Source: Paraburkholderia sp. HP33-1 (lineage in GTDB: Bacteria > Pseudomonadota > Gammaproteobacteria > Burkholderiales > Burkholderiaceae). Taken from it: a stretch of DNA of 64,000 nucleotides. Positions 16,535-25,988 of this stretch are shown in pieces (position 1 is the first letter of the stretch; every line of letters starts with the position of its first letter). Made by a program: the position numbers and the translations under genes. The notes under the pieces were generated by a model. The model made no database searches. It was not told the DNA's origin and saw only the letters and a program-made list of their open reading frames with translations. The DNA lies in the NCBI RefSeq assembly GCF_021390595.1, contig NZ_JAJEJR010000002.1, forward strand, positions 186,001-250,000. The letters are read 5' to 3'.

Positions 16535-17483
16535 GCACGACGGCACGATGGAGGTGGCATCGGTGCCACCCCGTACCGTTGCCGGGTTGCGCGAACTCGT
16601 GGTGAAAATCGGCCGCGACGAAGCGGACGTTTCGCTCGGCGGCAGGGCGCATACGGTGCTTGCCAAGCTGCTCGAACGCCCGGAGGAAGTTGCCGTCCGT
16701 ACCATCACCGACCTCGCGGCTTCGCTCGGTGTCAATGCATCCACGCTCACGCGGCTTTCCACCCGGCTCGGCTATACGGGATTTGCGGACTTCCAGAACG
16801 TGTTCCGCGACAGCATCGCGCAACGGCATCGGCACTTCTACAGCCAGCAGGCCGAACGGCTTGTGACGGGCAGAAAGAACCGGCCGGCGGCCACCGATGC
16901 CGGCGCCGTTTCGCCAGAGGTCGAGACGGTCGTGCAGCTCGCGCGTGAATCCATCATCAACGTCGAAGGTTTCCTCTCGCAGCTTTCGCCCGACGATCTA
17001 CGCGGTGCCGCCCGCATGCTGGCGGAGGCGAAACGCGTGCGCATCCACGGATTGCGCCAGTTCAGCGCGCTGGCGAGCTTTGTCTGCTACGGCCTGAGCA
17101 TGATCCGCACCGACGTCGCGCTTCTCGATGCGCAAGGGCTCGGCGTCGCGGAAGGACTCGCACAGCTGCAACCCGGCGATGTGGTCGTCGTGACGAGCGT
17201 TTCGCCCTACACGCGCAGTGTCGCCGAGGCGGCGGTCGCTGCGGTGCAGAGCGGACTATCGGTCATCGCGATCACCGACACGCTCGCGTCGCCGCTCGTG
17301 CCGCCCGCGACCCACGCATTTTTGATCCCGCACGAAAGCAGCTTCTTCAGTAACAGCATGGGCGCCCACCTGGTGTTCTGCGAAGGGTTGCTCAATCTGG
17401 TGGCGACACATCTCGGCAAGCGCTCGCTGCAAGCGCTCGAAAGGCGCGAACGGCTGATTACGGCGTTGGGTATCGAAACATGA
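16497..17483 (+). CDS. MurR/RpiR-family transcriptional regulator
   Basis: 328 residues. The N-terminal HTH_6 domain is seen as VRTITDLAASLGVNASTLTR, then RLGYTGFADFQNVFRD. The C-terminal SIS domain includes KRVRIHGLRQFSALASFVCY and the ITDTLASPL and IPHESSFFSNS ligand-site loops. SIS domains sense phosphosugars in most relatives, but several RpiR proteins control amino-acid or opine uptake. The gene overlaps the C45 gene by 38 bases, so it belongs to the operon. It probably binds the two GCAAA-N4-TTTGC dyads at 13211-13257 (inference). Confidence 0.9.
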   Translation: MATSKQTPPHTTEHDGTMEVASVPPRTVAGLRELVVKIGRDEADVSLGGRAHTVLAKLLERPEEVAVRTITDLAASLGVNASTLTRLSTRLGYTGFADFQNVFRDSIAQRHRHFYSQQAERLVTGRKNRPAATDAGAVSPEVETVVQLARESIINVEGFLSQLSPDDLRGAARMLAEAKRVRIHGLRQFSALASFVCYGLSMIRTDVALLDAQGLGVAEGLAQLQPGDVVVVTSVSPYTRSVAEAAVAAVQSGLSVIAITDTLASPLVPPATHAFLIPHESSFFSNSMGAHLVFCEGLLNLVATHLGKRSLQALERRERLITALGIET

Positions 17484-17565
17484 GGCGTTTCGTGGGCGTC
17501 GACTAACCAACCAGCTAATCGGCCCACGGCCCTAAGAATTGCGTCCGTCTGGCGCGAAGCGATTC

Positions 17566-17610
17566 GGCGGTAGCTCTCCCACTTGCGTAGGATGACTACC
17601 GCCTTTATTT
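17566..17610 (+). terminator. Rho-independent terminator of the gln-C45-rpiR operon
   Basis: Stem GGCGGTAG/CTACCGCC with a 22-base loop, followed by TTTATTTT. It lies 83 bases after the regulator's stop and just beyond the end of the convergent phosphoesterase gene. Confidence 0.7.
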
Positions 17611-17634
17611 TGGGCCTATTAGTTACCCACTCGA

Positions 17635-19641
17635 TTAGAAGGGATCACTGTCTCCCTCGTGCGGCTCGCCATGTTTGGCGGGCCGGAACTGAAATGCGCC
17701 GAAGAGATCGTCGATCGCCGGTGCGTTGACGGGGACGTACGGATTGGAGGACAGTTGAACGGGATCGGGAAGATTGTCGCGACTGCGCGAGGTAATCGGT
17801 CCCAGCGACCAGTTGCGTTCAATGAATTTGACGAGCGAAACGTGATCCGAATACTCATGTACGACGTGGCCTCCGCGGGAATACGGGGAAACGACGATCA
17901 ACGGAATGCGTGGCCCATCGCCGAAGAAGTCGAGCGGCTGAATATAGCCGGAGTCATAGTAGCCGCCTCCCTCGTCGGTCGTAATGAAGATCGCGGTAGA
18001 TGCCCATAGCTTAGGGTTCGCCTGAACGGAATCGATGATCTTGCGGACAAAGCCCTCGTAGAGATCAAACTTCGAGGACGCCGGGTGTCCATCGAGCAAG
18101 CCGCCAGGCTTCACGAAAGAGACCGCGGGCAGGGAGCCGTTCGTGATATCGGAATAAAGGTTCGGCGTGTCCTGTAGATGCGCCGCGACCAGCGCCGGGT
18201 TGGTCATGATGGCCGTTTCGTACAGAAACGGATTGCAGATATTACAGTAGACGCTCGTTGGAGAATTGGCCACAAACGTGGTCCACCCTTCGCCGTAGTA
18301 TTTCCATGAGATGCCGCGTGTGAGCAGGGTCTCGGCGATTGTCCGCACAGGAGAGGGAGGAATGGTGAATGTGCTCGTATTGACGGTGCCGTCCCCGTTG
18401 TAGCCCGGGTTGTAATTGTTCAGGAGATAGTACGTATCGGCCGCACAATTCGGATCGGGGTGATATGGCAGTGTGCCCAGATAGTGACGAATTGCGCCCA
18501 CGCCAGGTTGTTTCGGGTCGGAGCAATTGCTATACGTGCCGCCCGAATATCCGTCCTGCGTATACCAGTTGTTGGTGCCTGACATCGGGTGCGGGTTCTC
18601 GATCTCGTTGTGAGGCGGCTTTGTCGCATTACCGTTGCCGTCCGTGTAATAGAGTGCGTCGGCCGTCCCGATCATGATGCTATTCGCGCCTGTACCGCCC
18701 ATTACCGGCTGGTGATAGTTGTCGCTAATGGTGAAATGCCGCGCCAGCTCCGTGAAATACGGCATGTCGCCGCTGTTCACGTTATAGAACCCCAGGGCCG
18801 TCGCGCCCTCGTTGGTCGACTGATCGCTGAAGTTGGCCGGTTGCGGATTGCCGTTCTTCCCGGCGCCTACGGTGACCTCGACCCATGCGAACAGATCCAT
18901 TTTGCAACCGCTCGGATTATCGAACGTCGCATGACCCACGTTGCAGTCAGCCTGCTGCCAGTTCTGGTAGAAGCGATGCACGGGGCTATTCATATACTGG
19001 TCGTAGTTCGGTCCGACACGCGAGATTTGATAAGGTCCGTTAGGCAAGTTGTAAAGGTTCGACCCAAAACGAGCGTCGGGCACGTCATTCGGGAGCCCCG
19101 TTGCCCCCGTGGTCAAATGATAAAGATCGCGCGGATTGAGGGCGTAGCCTTCGGCCGCCTGTGCGGCTGCGAATGTCGCGAATGGCGGCGGGCTCGCATC
19201 GCTCGCAGCGGACGGTGCCGAGCCCGTGTTCGGCGCCGGCAATACCGGGTAGGGTTGCTTCGATCCGGGACTCGGCTCGAACCGTGACGGATTGTTCGCC
19301 TTCGCCGTGTATTGCGCGGCGAGCCAGAAATTCGGTCCGGGCGCGCCATCCGCCTTGATGATGCCCTTGGATAACAGGTTCGAGACGGTCTCGTGTTCGC
19401 GAGGTTGATAAGCACCGAACACGTGATCGAACGTTCGGTTCTCGCCCACGATAATGATGACATGCTGGATCGGCGTTGTTGTCGCCGAAGAGGGATCCGT
19501 TGCGGGTTGCGACTGGCTGTCTGCAACAGCGCAATAGAACGTCGTTCCCAACGTTAGTGCAATCGCAGCACATAGGGTTGGAATCGGCGGTAGTTGAAGG
19601 CTTGCTCTCGATCGCTGGCTCATGGCGCTCTCCAATGACAT
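17635..19641 (-). CDS. Exported phosphoesterase (phospholipase C/acid phosphatase family)
   Basis: 668 residues with a signal peptide (about 1-42). It belongs to the alkaline-phosphatase-like phosphoesterase family (PF04185): metal and nucleophile region IIIVGENRTFDHVFGAYQP, SDNYHQPVMGGTGANSIMIG, and the C-terminal metal motif FITTDEGGGYYDSGYIQPLD, then GDGPRIPLIVVSP and HVSLVKFIERNW. Enzymes of this type hydrolyse phospholipids or phosphate monoesters. Two starts are possible: 19641 (AAGGAAG upstream) and 19623. A related but longer lipoprotein lies at 32490-34814. Confidence 0.88.
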   Translation of the reverse strand: MSLESAMSQRSRASLQLPPIPTLCAAIALTLGTTFYCAVADSQSQPATDPSSATTTPIQHVIIIVGENRTFDHVFGAYQPREHETVSNLLSKGIIKADGAPGPNFWLAAQYTAKANNPSRFEPSPGSKQPYPVLPAPNTGSAPSAASDASPPPFATFAAAQAAEGYALNPRDLYHLTTGATGLPNDVPDARFGSNLYNLPNGPYQISRVGPNYDQYMNSPVHRFYQNWQQADCNVGHATFDNPSGCKMDLFAWVEVTVGAGKNGNPQPANFSDQSTNEGATALGFYNVNSGDMPYFTELARHFTISDNYHQPVMGGTGANSIMIGTADALYYTDGNGNATKPPHNEIENPHPMSGTNNWYTQDGYSGGTYSNCSDPKQPGVGAIRHYLGTLPYHPDPNCAADTYYLLNNYNPGYNGDGTVNTSTFTIPPSPVRTIAETLLTRGISWKYYGEGWTTFVANSPTSVYCNICNPFLYETAIMTNPALVAAHLQDTPNLYSDITNGSLPAVSFVKPGGLLDGHPASSKFDLYEGFVRKIIDSVQANPKLWASTAIFITTDEGGGYYDSGYIQPLDFFGDGPRIPLIVVSPYSRGGHVVHEYSDHVSLVKFIERNWSLGPITSRSRDNLPDPVQLSSNPYVPVNAPAIDDLFGAFQFRPAKHGEPHEGDSDPF

Positions 19642-20009
19642 GGTTAACTTCCTTGCTTGTTTGCATAGCGGAACGAGTGCCTCCGCAATTGCTTACCGCG
19701 TGTTACAAGGAAGGAACGTAGAGCGTCACGATGACGATTCCGAGGCGCTGATAAGAACAATTCTTGCCGGTCACATGACGAAACATACAATCCCATACGA
19801 CAATCTTTCAATTGCGTATCGGCCAGTGATGGCGCATCGCCGTGGCGGATATACCTGGTATGTGTTCAGTGATGGAAGACAGCGCTTGAACCAATGTTCT
19901 TTGCGCCGCAAAGACGGCCTGCACCGTCGCGGCCGATCTCAGCCGCTATCGGGCCCGCGCGGACAACTCAGTGGGGCTGCTGCCTTCAGCGTTCGAGGTC
20001 GCACCACGC
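19642..20009. other. Intergenic region
   Basis: 368 bases upstream of the phosphoesterase gene and beyond the end of the CHAD gene. No gene is supported and no clear operator was recognised. Confidence 0.5.
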
Positions 20010-20921
20010 TCAACTGGCAATGGCTCGTACTCGACGTGATGCCGCGCGCATTCGTTGGCACTTCTGTTCTTCTAACCACTGAAGCGATTTCTGCACGACC
20101 TCTGGCGGAACCGCATCGAATGACGCGCTACGAATGAGGGTCTCGCTTGCGACAATGTCGTTGAACTGGCCCAGCTCGTTCTGCACGGACGTCAACTCCC
20201 TGAGGGTGCGACTGCGTCCACCTTTGATAACGGGTTGAAAAAACTCGAGCAGGTACCGAAGCTTTTTGCCCGCCTTTCGAACGTCGTGCAGATCTTCTTC
20301 ATGAATGGCTTCGCCGCGCGTTGCACGCCTGCTTCGTTTTCGGAGTGCTCGCTGCGCAAGAAGTACGCGCCTCCTCGCGAACGGCCGAAGAGGAAGGTGG
20401 TCGCAATGCGACTCCAGCGTGGTTTGCGCGCGAAGCAGGACATCGTTCAGGAACGCTTCGACATCGTCGCTCCTGATCATCGCCTGGCTATGCACCACAG
20501 CCTGTGCGCGCTTCTCGCGCGCGGCGGCCACGAGCATTTGGACCGACGCGTCCGTATCCTGAGCTTTTTTCAGCAGGTCACCCGCGATATCCCAGTCACG
20601 TGTTCCCCCGGCCACTGCGGCGAGACGTTTGAACCCTTCGATTGCTTGCGCGGTTGCTTCTTTTTCAAGGTAGGGTGAATACGCCCAATACAGCGCACGA
20701 AGTTTTCTGAACCCGACGCGAAGCTGGTGAAACTGTTCCGCGTCGCCGTCCGCGGAGAGTTCTCGCGCCCTCCGCACTGTCTCGGCTACCACCGGCTTCA
20801 CCAGAGATGCGAAGGTACTGGCAACGGAGCCCGTCTTTGAGCGTGATAAGCCCGCGTGCCGGTGGTCGATCTTGAAGAGAGCGGTCGGCAGCGGCAAGCG
20901 CCAGTCACCATCCATATCCAT
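20010..20921 (-). CDS. CHAD-domain protein
   Basis: 303 residues, all-helical. The two halves of the CHAD domain carry their conserved histidine-basic motifs: FHQLRVGFRKLRALYWAY at about residues 65-82, and LHDVRKAGKKLRYLLEFF at about 215-232. CHAD domains bind polyphosphate and localise to polyphosphate granules. No CYTH triphosphatase domain is fused, unlike many relatives. The gene is isolated. Confidence 0.88.
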   Translation of the reverse strand: MDMDGDWRLPLPTALFKIDHRHAGLSRSKTGSVASTFASLVKPVVAETVRRARELSADGDAEQFHQLRVGFRKLRALYWAYSPYLEKEATAQAIEGFKRLAAVAGGTRDWDIAGDLLKKAQDTDASVQMLVAAAREKRAQAVVHSQAMIRSDDVEAFLNDVLLRAQTTLESHCDHLPLRPFARRRVLLAQRALRKRSRRATRGEAIHEEDLHDVRKAGKKLRYLLEFFQPVIKGGRSRTLRELTSVQNELGQFNDIVASETLIRSASFDAVPPEVVQKSLQWLEEQKCQRMRAASRRVRAIAS

Positions 20922-21117
20922 TTCAGCCTCGGGTCGGATAAAAAATGTTCCACCCAGACCTTAGCACACTGACCTTCACGAGCTGATCGGCAGAAGCCCG
21001 GAGCGGTCGCTTGATGGCACGGTGTCGCAGCACTGCCGGAAAATCCGGGTGGTTTATGACATTTTGATGAATTGTCTCTTTCCGGTGTTGCGTACGCGCT
21101 CTTCTGATGTCGCAAGA

Positions 21118-21145
21118 TTGACGAGTTCGCGCGTTTGTGTATTAA
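21118..21145 (+). promoter_or_regulatory. Candidate sigma-70 promoter of the Nudix gene
   Basis: TTGACG (21118-21123), 16 bases, then TATTAA (21140-21145). A start near 21152 leaves a leader of about 88 bases that contains a perfect dyad at 21163-21175. Confidence 0.4.
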
Positions 21146-21162
21146 GATAGCCAGCTACGTCT

Positions 21163-21175
21163 AGTACCTGGTACT
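21163..21175. promoter_or_regulatory. Perfect 13-bp dyad (possible operator)
   Basis: AGTACC-T-GGTACT, located just downstream of the candidate Nudix transcription start, a position suited to repression. Confidence 0.35.
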
Positions 21176-21239
21176 GCCCGAGAGACTGGCGCAATAAGCG
21201 CGCCACGGAAATTACCTGTGAACGGAGTGGGAGTTCGAT

Positions 21240-21608
21240 TTGAAGAAACGCGCCACCGTCATCTGTTGCAGAGGTAAGCGAATTCTCCTGGTCGCACGTA
21301 GTCAGTCGAAGTGGACTTTGCCCGGTGGGATTCTCAAGCGCGGGGAGCATCTCCTTGACGCGGCGCTTCGGGAACTCAAGGAAGAAACGCGACTTTCCGG
21401 GAAGTCAGCCAAGTACCTCTTCAACGTCCGTGGAAAACAGAAGCACCACCATGTTTTCGCCTGCGAAATCTCGAATCGCGCCAAAGCGCGCCCGAGCAAC
21501 GAGATATCCAGATGCCGATGGTTTCACCTCGACGACATTCCCCGCCTGGCGGCCAGCACGCCGACGATCGATATCGTGAATCTCATGAGTCAACGGCGCA
21601 AGAAGTAG
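21240..21608 (+). CDS. Nudix hydrolase
   Basis: 122 residues. The Nudix box is complete: GILKRGEHLLDAALREL followed by KEET (G-x5-E-x7-R-E-x2-E-E), which coordinates the divalent metal for pyrophosphate hydrolysis. The start is TTG at 21240, with GGAG five bases upstream and no better ATG. The protein is close in size to small diphosphoinositol-polyphosphate or house-cleaning Nudix enzymes (KWTLPGGILKRGE). Substrate unknown. A strong hairpin separates it from the convergent PLP enzyme. Confidence 0.88.
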   Translation: MKKRATVICCRGKRILLVARSQSKWTLPGGILKRGEHLLDAALRELKEETRLSGKSAKYLFNVRGKQKHHHVFACEISNRAKARPSNEISRCRWFHLDDIPRLAASTPTIDIVNLMSQRRKK

Positions 21609-21621
21609 CCCCGTCGCCTAT

Positions 21622-21651
21622 CGAGCGAGGCCGGCACACCAGCCTCGCTCG
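21622..21651. terminator. Hairpin between convergent Nudix and PLP-enzyme genes
   Basis: Perfect 10-bp stem CGAGCGAGGC/GCCTCGCTCG with a 10-base loop, centred between the two stops. It could terminate both transcripts. Confidence 0.55.
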
Positions 21652-21671
21652 AAGCTTCAAAAGCCTGAAAT

Positions 21672-22913
21672 CTACGCCGCGAATTTCAGCGCTTGCGCAA
21701 AATCCGCAATCAGGTCCTCGATATCCTCGATGCCCGCGGACAGCCGCAGCATACCGTCGGAAATACCCATCGCCTTGCGCGTTTCCGGTCCGGCTTCGAA
21801 AAAGATCGTCGGCGCGACGGGAATGATCAGCGTGCGCGTGTCGCCGAGACCGGTCGCCTTGATCGGCAGCTTGAGCGCGTTGACGACTTCGATCATGCGA
21901 TCCGCGTTAAGCAATTCGAACGACAACAGCCACGATGCACCCTTGAACAGCGTCTGTGCAACCTCGTATTGCGGATGGCTCTTCAGGCCAGGATAGAACA
22001 CTTTGCCGATTGCTTCGTGCCCTTCGAGAAACTGCGCGAGGGCGAGCGCATTGTCGCTGCTTTGCTTCATGCGCAAGGCGAGCGTTTCCGCGCCCATCGA
22101 GATGGAGTGCGCCTGCTCGGACGACAATGACGCACCCATGTCGCGCAGGCCTTTCTTGCGGATCTGCAGAAGCCCCTGTTCCTTCGCCGCCGAACGCCGA
22201 TAGGCGTCGGCGATACTCGGATACGCACTCCAGTCGAACAGGCCCGTATCCGTCACTGCGCCGCCGAGTGCAGCGCCATGACCCGCGATGGTCTTCGTCA
22301 ACGAGTTGATGACGAGGCTCGCGCCGACCGCCTTTGGCTTGAACAATGCGGGCGAGGTGATCGTGTTATCGACGACGTACGCGATGCCGCGCTCACGGCA
22401 CACGTCACCGATACCTTGCAGGTCGGGAATCTGCGTGCCCGGATTCGCAATGGTTTCGACGAACACCATGCGCGTATTCGGCCGGATTGCGTTCTTCACG
22501 TCGTCGACGTTGCATGCATCGACGGTCGTGACTTCGATGCCGAGCGCCCGCAACGTGCCGAACAGACTGTTGGTGTTGCCGAACACGTAACGGCTCGACA
22601 CGAGATGATCGCCCGCGCGCAGGAGCGTGAGGAACGTCGCGGTGATGGCGGCCATGCCGGTGCTGAAGCAGACCGTGCCGACGCCTTCTTCGAGGCTGGT
22701 GATCTTGCGCTCGAGCGCGGCGGTCGTGGGGGTGCCCTGCCGTGCGTAATTGAATCCGCCTTTCTTCGTGCCCTGGAACACGCCGATCAGGTCTTCGACG
22801 CGCTCGAAACCATATTGCACGGACGTATGAACTGACTGACGCAAGGCGCCGTGCTCAGTGCCCGCGATTCTGTCGCCGTGAACGATACCAGTGGTGAAAC
22901 CCTGCTTGTCCAT
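21672..22913 (-). CDS. Cys/Met-metabolism PLP-dependent enzyme (cystathionine gamma-synthase family)
   Basis: 413 residues, fold-type I. The PLP lysine is in INSLTKTIAGHGAALGG, and the phosphate-binding loop is CFSTGMAAI. YARQGTPTTAALERKI is the family N-terminal active-site segment. Members carry out gamma-replacement or elimination on homoserine or cysteine derivatives (MetB, MetC, MetZ, MGL). The exact reaction is not fixed by sequence. RBS GGAGAAGGA precedes the ATG at 22913. It is divergent from the MFS gene with a 231-base promoter region. No SAM riboswitch was recognised upstream. Confidence 0.9.
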   Translation of the reverse strand: MDKQGFTTGIVHGDRIAGTEHGALRQSVHTSVQYGFERVEDLIGVFQGTKKGGFNYARQGTPTTAALERKITSLEEGVGTVCFSTGMAAITATFLTLLRAGDHLVSSRYVFGNTNSLFGTLRALGIEVTTVDACNVDDVKNAIRPNTRMVFVETIANPGTQIPDLQGIGDVCRERGIAYVVDNTITSPALFKPKAVGASLVINSLTKTIAGHGAALGGAVTDTGLFDWSAYPSIADAYRRSAAKEQGLLQIRKKGLRDMGASLSSEQAHSISMGAETLALRMKQSSDNALALAQFLEGHEAIGKVFYPGLKSHPQYEVAQTLFKGASWLLSFELLNADRMIEVVNALKLPIKATGLGDTRTLIIPVAPTIFFEAGPETRKAMGISDGMLRLSAGIEDIEDLIADFAQALKFAA

Positions 22914-23144
22914 TCCTTCTCCGCCTTTCAGGTCGATGACTTCCAGCCAATTATCGCCTGTAACCGCGAGCGCGCGAAGTCTCTGGCGTCCCGCCCGGTA
23001 GCGCGGACACCCGGAACCAGCCGATGCCCGGGCATCCTGGCGAAATCAGTCATTGCGCCGTAGTGCAACTAACTGTCTGTTCCTGGGTTGACTAGCCTCG
23101 CCAGCACGCACAGGCTTGAGTCATTGATCAGCAGGGGAGCGAGA

Positions 23145-24785
23145 TTGGCCAACCCGGATCACCCCGATAGGAAGCGCCAGGCGGCGCACCTCATCGCCGC
23201 GCAGGCGAGCCCGTGCGACGAGCTCGTCATCCGCGCGCAGCCCACCACAATCGACCGCCCGTGCCGGAGCAAGCGGCTCGCGCTCGCCGCGACGATCAGT
23301 GGCTCGAGCATGGCGTTCATCGATGGCTCCGTCGTCAACGTCGCGCTACCGTCCATTCAGAGCGAACTCGGCGCGAGCGTCGCGGCGATGCAGTGGGTCG
23401 TCAACGCGTATTTGCTCTTTCTCGGCTCGCTCGTGCTGGTCGGCGGATCAATGGGCGACAAGCTCGGCCGGCGCACGGTGTTCATCGCGGGCATTGCGCT
23501 CTTCACACTGGCGTCGGTCGCGTGCGGGTTTGCACCGAACGCGTTTGCGCTGATCGCCGCGCGTGCGGTTCAAGGCGTCGGCGCGGCACTGCTCGTACCC
23601 AGCAGTCTCGCGATCATCGGCGCGGTATTCGACGACGAAGCGCGCGGGCGGGCAATCGGCACCTGGGCGGGCGTCGGTGCGATCACGTCGGCAGTGGGGC
23701 CGGTGGCGGGCGGCTGGCTTGTCGACGCGTTGTCGTGGCGCGCGATCTTCTTCCTGAACGTCCCGCTCGCGGCGCTAACGATCGCGCTCGCCATATCGGC
23801 GGTGCCCAACAGCCACAAGCTCGATGCGCCTGAACAGATCGACTGGCCCGGCGCGCTGAGCGCGGCAACGGGGCTCGCCGGGCTCACTTTCGGCCTGACC
23901 GAGGCATCGGCGCGCGGCTTCGCGCATCCGCTGGTATTTTGTGCGATTGGCGCCGGCGTGCTCGTGCTCGCCGCATTCGTGATGATCGAAGCGAACAGTC
24001 CCAACCCCATGGTGCCGCTCGATCTGTTTCGCTCGCGCGACTTCACCGGTGCCAACCTTGTCACGCTACTACTTTATTTCGGCCTCGGCGGCGCGTTCTT
24101 CTTCCTGCCGTTCACGCTGATTCGCGCGCATGGCTTCACCGCGACCGAAGCGGGTGCGGCGCTGTTGCCAGTTCCCATCATCATCGGTTTGCTGTCGCGC
24201 TTCACCGGCGGCCTGACGAGCCGCTACGGTTCGCGCGCGCTTCTGACCGTTGGCCCGGGCGTCGCCGGAGTCGGGTTCACGTTGCTGGCGCTGCCGTTCG
24301 TACGAGGTAGCTATTGGGCTGGATTCTTCCCTGCGCTCGCCGTGCTCGGGCTCGGCATGACGATCACTGTCGCGCCGCTTACCACGACTGTGATGGGCGC
24401 GGTGCCGAGCGACCGCACAGGCGTGGCGTCCGGCATCAACAACGCCGTTGCGCGCGTGGCGAGCCTGCTGGCGATTGCGGTGCTAGGGATCGTATTCGTG
24501 TGGTCGCATAACGCGGCGCTATCGGCGCGTCTCGACGAACTGCATATACCGCAGGACGCACGTCAGACTGGGCAACTGCTGGAGCCCGCCGCGCAAGCCG
24601 GAACCGCAGCGGGCGCCACTGACACGTCGCGCGAGGCACTCGTGGCGCGCGCGACAGCCGATGCGATCACCGATGCGCTGCGCGCCGTCGCGCTCGTCTC
24701 TGCGGCGTGTGCGTTCGCTGGAGCGGGTCTCGCGATGGTGACCATCCAGCCTCTGAAACGTCCGGTGCTAGGGCGCCCGGAGTGA
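23145..24785 (+). CDS. MFS multidrug transporter, 14-helix DHA2/EmrB-QacA family
   Basis: 546 residues from TTG 23145, which has AGGGGAG five bases upstream. A TTG at 23088 is an alternative. After a hydrophilic N-terminus of about 40 residues come about 14 membrane helices. DHA2 motifs are clear: SSMAFIDGSVVNVALPSI in helix 1, motif A GGSMGDKLGRRTVF, motif C SAVGPVAGGWLVD, and the FFLNVP segment after helix 6. It is a proton-driven exporter. It is transcribed away from the PLP enzyme gene, so no regulator is directly adjacent. Confidence 0.9.
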   Translation: MANPDHPDRKRQAAHLIAAQASPCDELVIRAQPTTIDRPCRSKRLALAATISGSSMAFIDGSVVNVALPSIQSELGASVAAMQWVVNAYLLFLGSLVLVGGSMGDKLGRRTVFIAGIALFTLASVACGFAPNAFALIAARAVQGVGAALLVPSSLAIIGAVFDDEARGRAIGTWAGVGAITSAVGPVAGGWLVDALSWRAIFFLNVPLAALTIALAISAVPNSHKLDAPEQIDWPGALSAATGLAGLTFGLTEASARGFAHPLVFCAIGAGVLVLAAFVMIEANSPNPMVPLDLFRSRDFTGANLVTLLLYFGLGGAFFFLPFTLIRAHGFTATEAGAALLPVPIIIGLLSRFTGGLTSRYGSRALLTVGPGVAGVGFTLLALPFVRGSYWAGFFPALAVLGLGMTITVAPLTTTVMGAVPSDRTGVASGINNAVARVASLLAIAVLGIVFVWSHNAALSARLDELHIPQDARQTGQLLEPAAQAGTAAGATDTSREALVARATADAITDALRAVALVSAACAFAGAGLAMVTIQPLKRPVLGRPE

Positions 24786-24818
24786 GCGATGAAAACGATC
24801 GCGCACGAAGCTGCTCTT

Positions 24819-25988
24819 CTATTGAATGTTCATAGCGGAGGAGTCAGCGGTCTTTCGCTCCGTTGCAAACGGCCCGTGGTAGACCAACTCGTTGTCGACC
24901 GCATATGGTTGGCATCCGACTCCACCTTTCTCGCCGCACGTCTTTGTCGCTTTCGCTTGCGCGTCTTTCCCGGTTGCGAATCCATAGTGGCCATTTGGCG
25001 CGATTACGAGAGCACGTCCGGCACGCGGATCCGAGCGAAGAAACATCTCCATGCCAACGCCGATAGCGGGATTGAGATCCTGAAACGGCACGATGTCGAT
25101 GTTATCGAGCGCGACCGTATTGCCTTGACGCCAGCTGAGGTACCTTGGATTCCAGCTTAAACCGAGCGACTCGAAAAATTGACGGACGGGCGGGAGCCAG
25201 ATTTTCTCTCCGCTATACCGATGAAACACCACATGTGAATCGCCCTCGCTGAACACGCCTTCGTCGACATATTGAGCGTTCGGATTGCCTTCGTGATAGG
25301 CCTCGAAGAATTGCCTCGACAATTTCCCATTGCCCCAATATCGATCGTTATTTCCGTAGAGGAAAAGCGTGGGAATTTTTGATTTGCTGCCGAAATCGCG
25401 ATAGTCGCGGACCAATGTCGATTCCCATCCCGGACAGTGTTCATCTCTTAAGCCGCCGGCGATGTTGACGATGCCGACGACGCCTGCCAGATTACGCTCC
25501 CCCAATGCGACGGACGTAATACCGCCTTGTGATTGTCCAATCACGACGATGTGCGCGGCATCGACATAAGAAAGCGTGCGCGCATAATCGATCGCGGCCT
25601 GAACGCTATTCGCCCAATGCCGTGCACCGTTGGCGACGTCGCAATTCGACTTGAAGTACACCCCGCCGGAGGTGCCGAATCCTTCGCGCGTCGGCACCAA
25701 CACGGCATATCCACGCCGCACGAATTCGAGCGCCTGGAAATAGAACGGCTCGTCCTTCTGCATGGCGGGGTTGCCTTCAGCCTTGCCGTGATTGATCACG
25801 ACGAGCGGGAACGGGCCATCCCCGGGTGGAGCATAAATGCGTGTCGTCAGGTTGACCGTGAATAGCCAATCCTTCATCGGCACCTGAACGATTTCGTCGC
25901 GCATGCCGGCCGCCTGGGCGGGGCCGCTCGACATTGACAGGACGGTCGATACTGCAATTGATACCAGTATGTGGAAAACGGATTTCAT
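24819..25988 (-). CDS. Exported alpha/beta hydrolase (dienelactone-hydrolase type)
   Basis: 389 residues with a signal peptide ending near GPAQA (residue 26). The alpha/beta-hydrolase core has oxyanion loop VVINHGKAEGNP, nucleophile elbow VVIGQSQGGITS (Ser), acid region FLYGNNDRYWG and a probable catalytic His in GDSHVVFHRY. The last ~120 residues form an extra domain with cysteines (KTCGEKGGVGCQPYA). Start 25988 is chosen because it gives the signal peptide. Substrate unknown; a periplasmic esterase is likely. Confidence 0.82.
   Translation of the reverse strand: MKSVFHILVSIAVSTVLSMSSGPAQAAGMRDEIVQVPMKDWLFTVNLTTRIYAPPGDGPFPLVVINHGKAEGNPAMQKDEPFYFQALEFVRRGYAVLVPTREGFGTSGGVYFKSNCDVANGARHWANSVQAAIDYARTLSYVDAAHIVVIGQSQGGITSVALGERNLAGVVGIVNIAGGLRDEHCPGWESTLVRDYRDFGSKSKIPTLFLYGNNDRYWGNGKLSRQFFEAYHEGNPNAQYVDEGVFSEGDSHVVFHRYSGEKIWLPPVRQFFESLGLSWNPRYLSWRQGNTVALDNIDIVPFQDLNPAIGVGMEMFLRSDPRAGRALVIAPNGHYGFATGKDAQAKATKTCGEKGGVGCQPYAVDNELVYHGPFATERKTADSSAMNIQ

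Larger units (their letters stand above)
20922..21239. other. Intergenic region between the CHAD and Nudix genes
   Basis: 318 bases between divergent genes. It holds the candidate Nudix promoter and a perfect dyad; the remainder shows nothing. Confidence 0.5.

Noticed and set aside
19622..20137. A 171-codon + strand ORF between the phosphoesterase and CHAD genes
   Set aside because: No ribosome site, no family resemblance, and it overlaps the 3' end of the CHAD gene.
22914..23087. Possible SAM-type riboswitch upstream of the Cys/Met PLP enzyme
   Set aside because: A local hairpin (GATGCCCGGGCATC) exists but no SAM-I, SAM-II or SAH aptamer core could be recognised.
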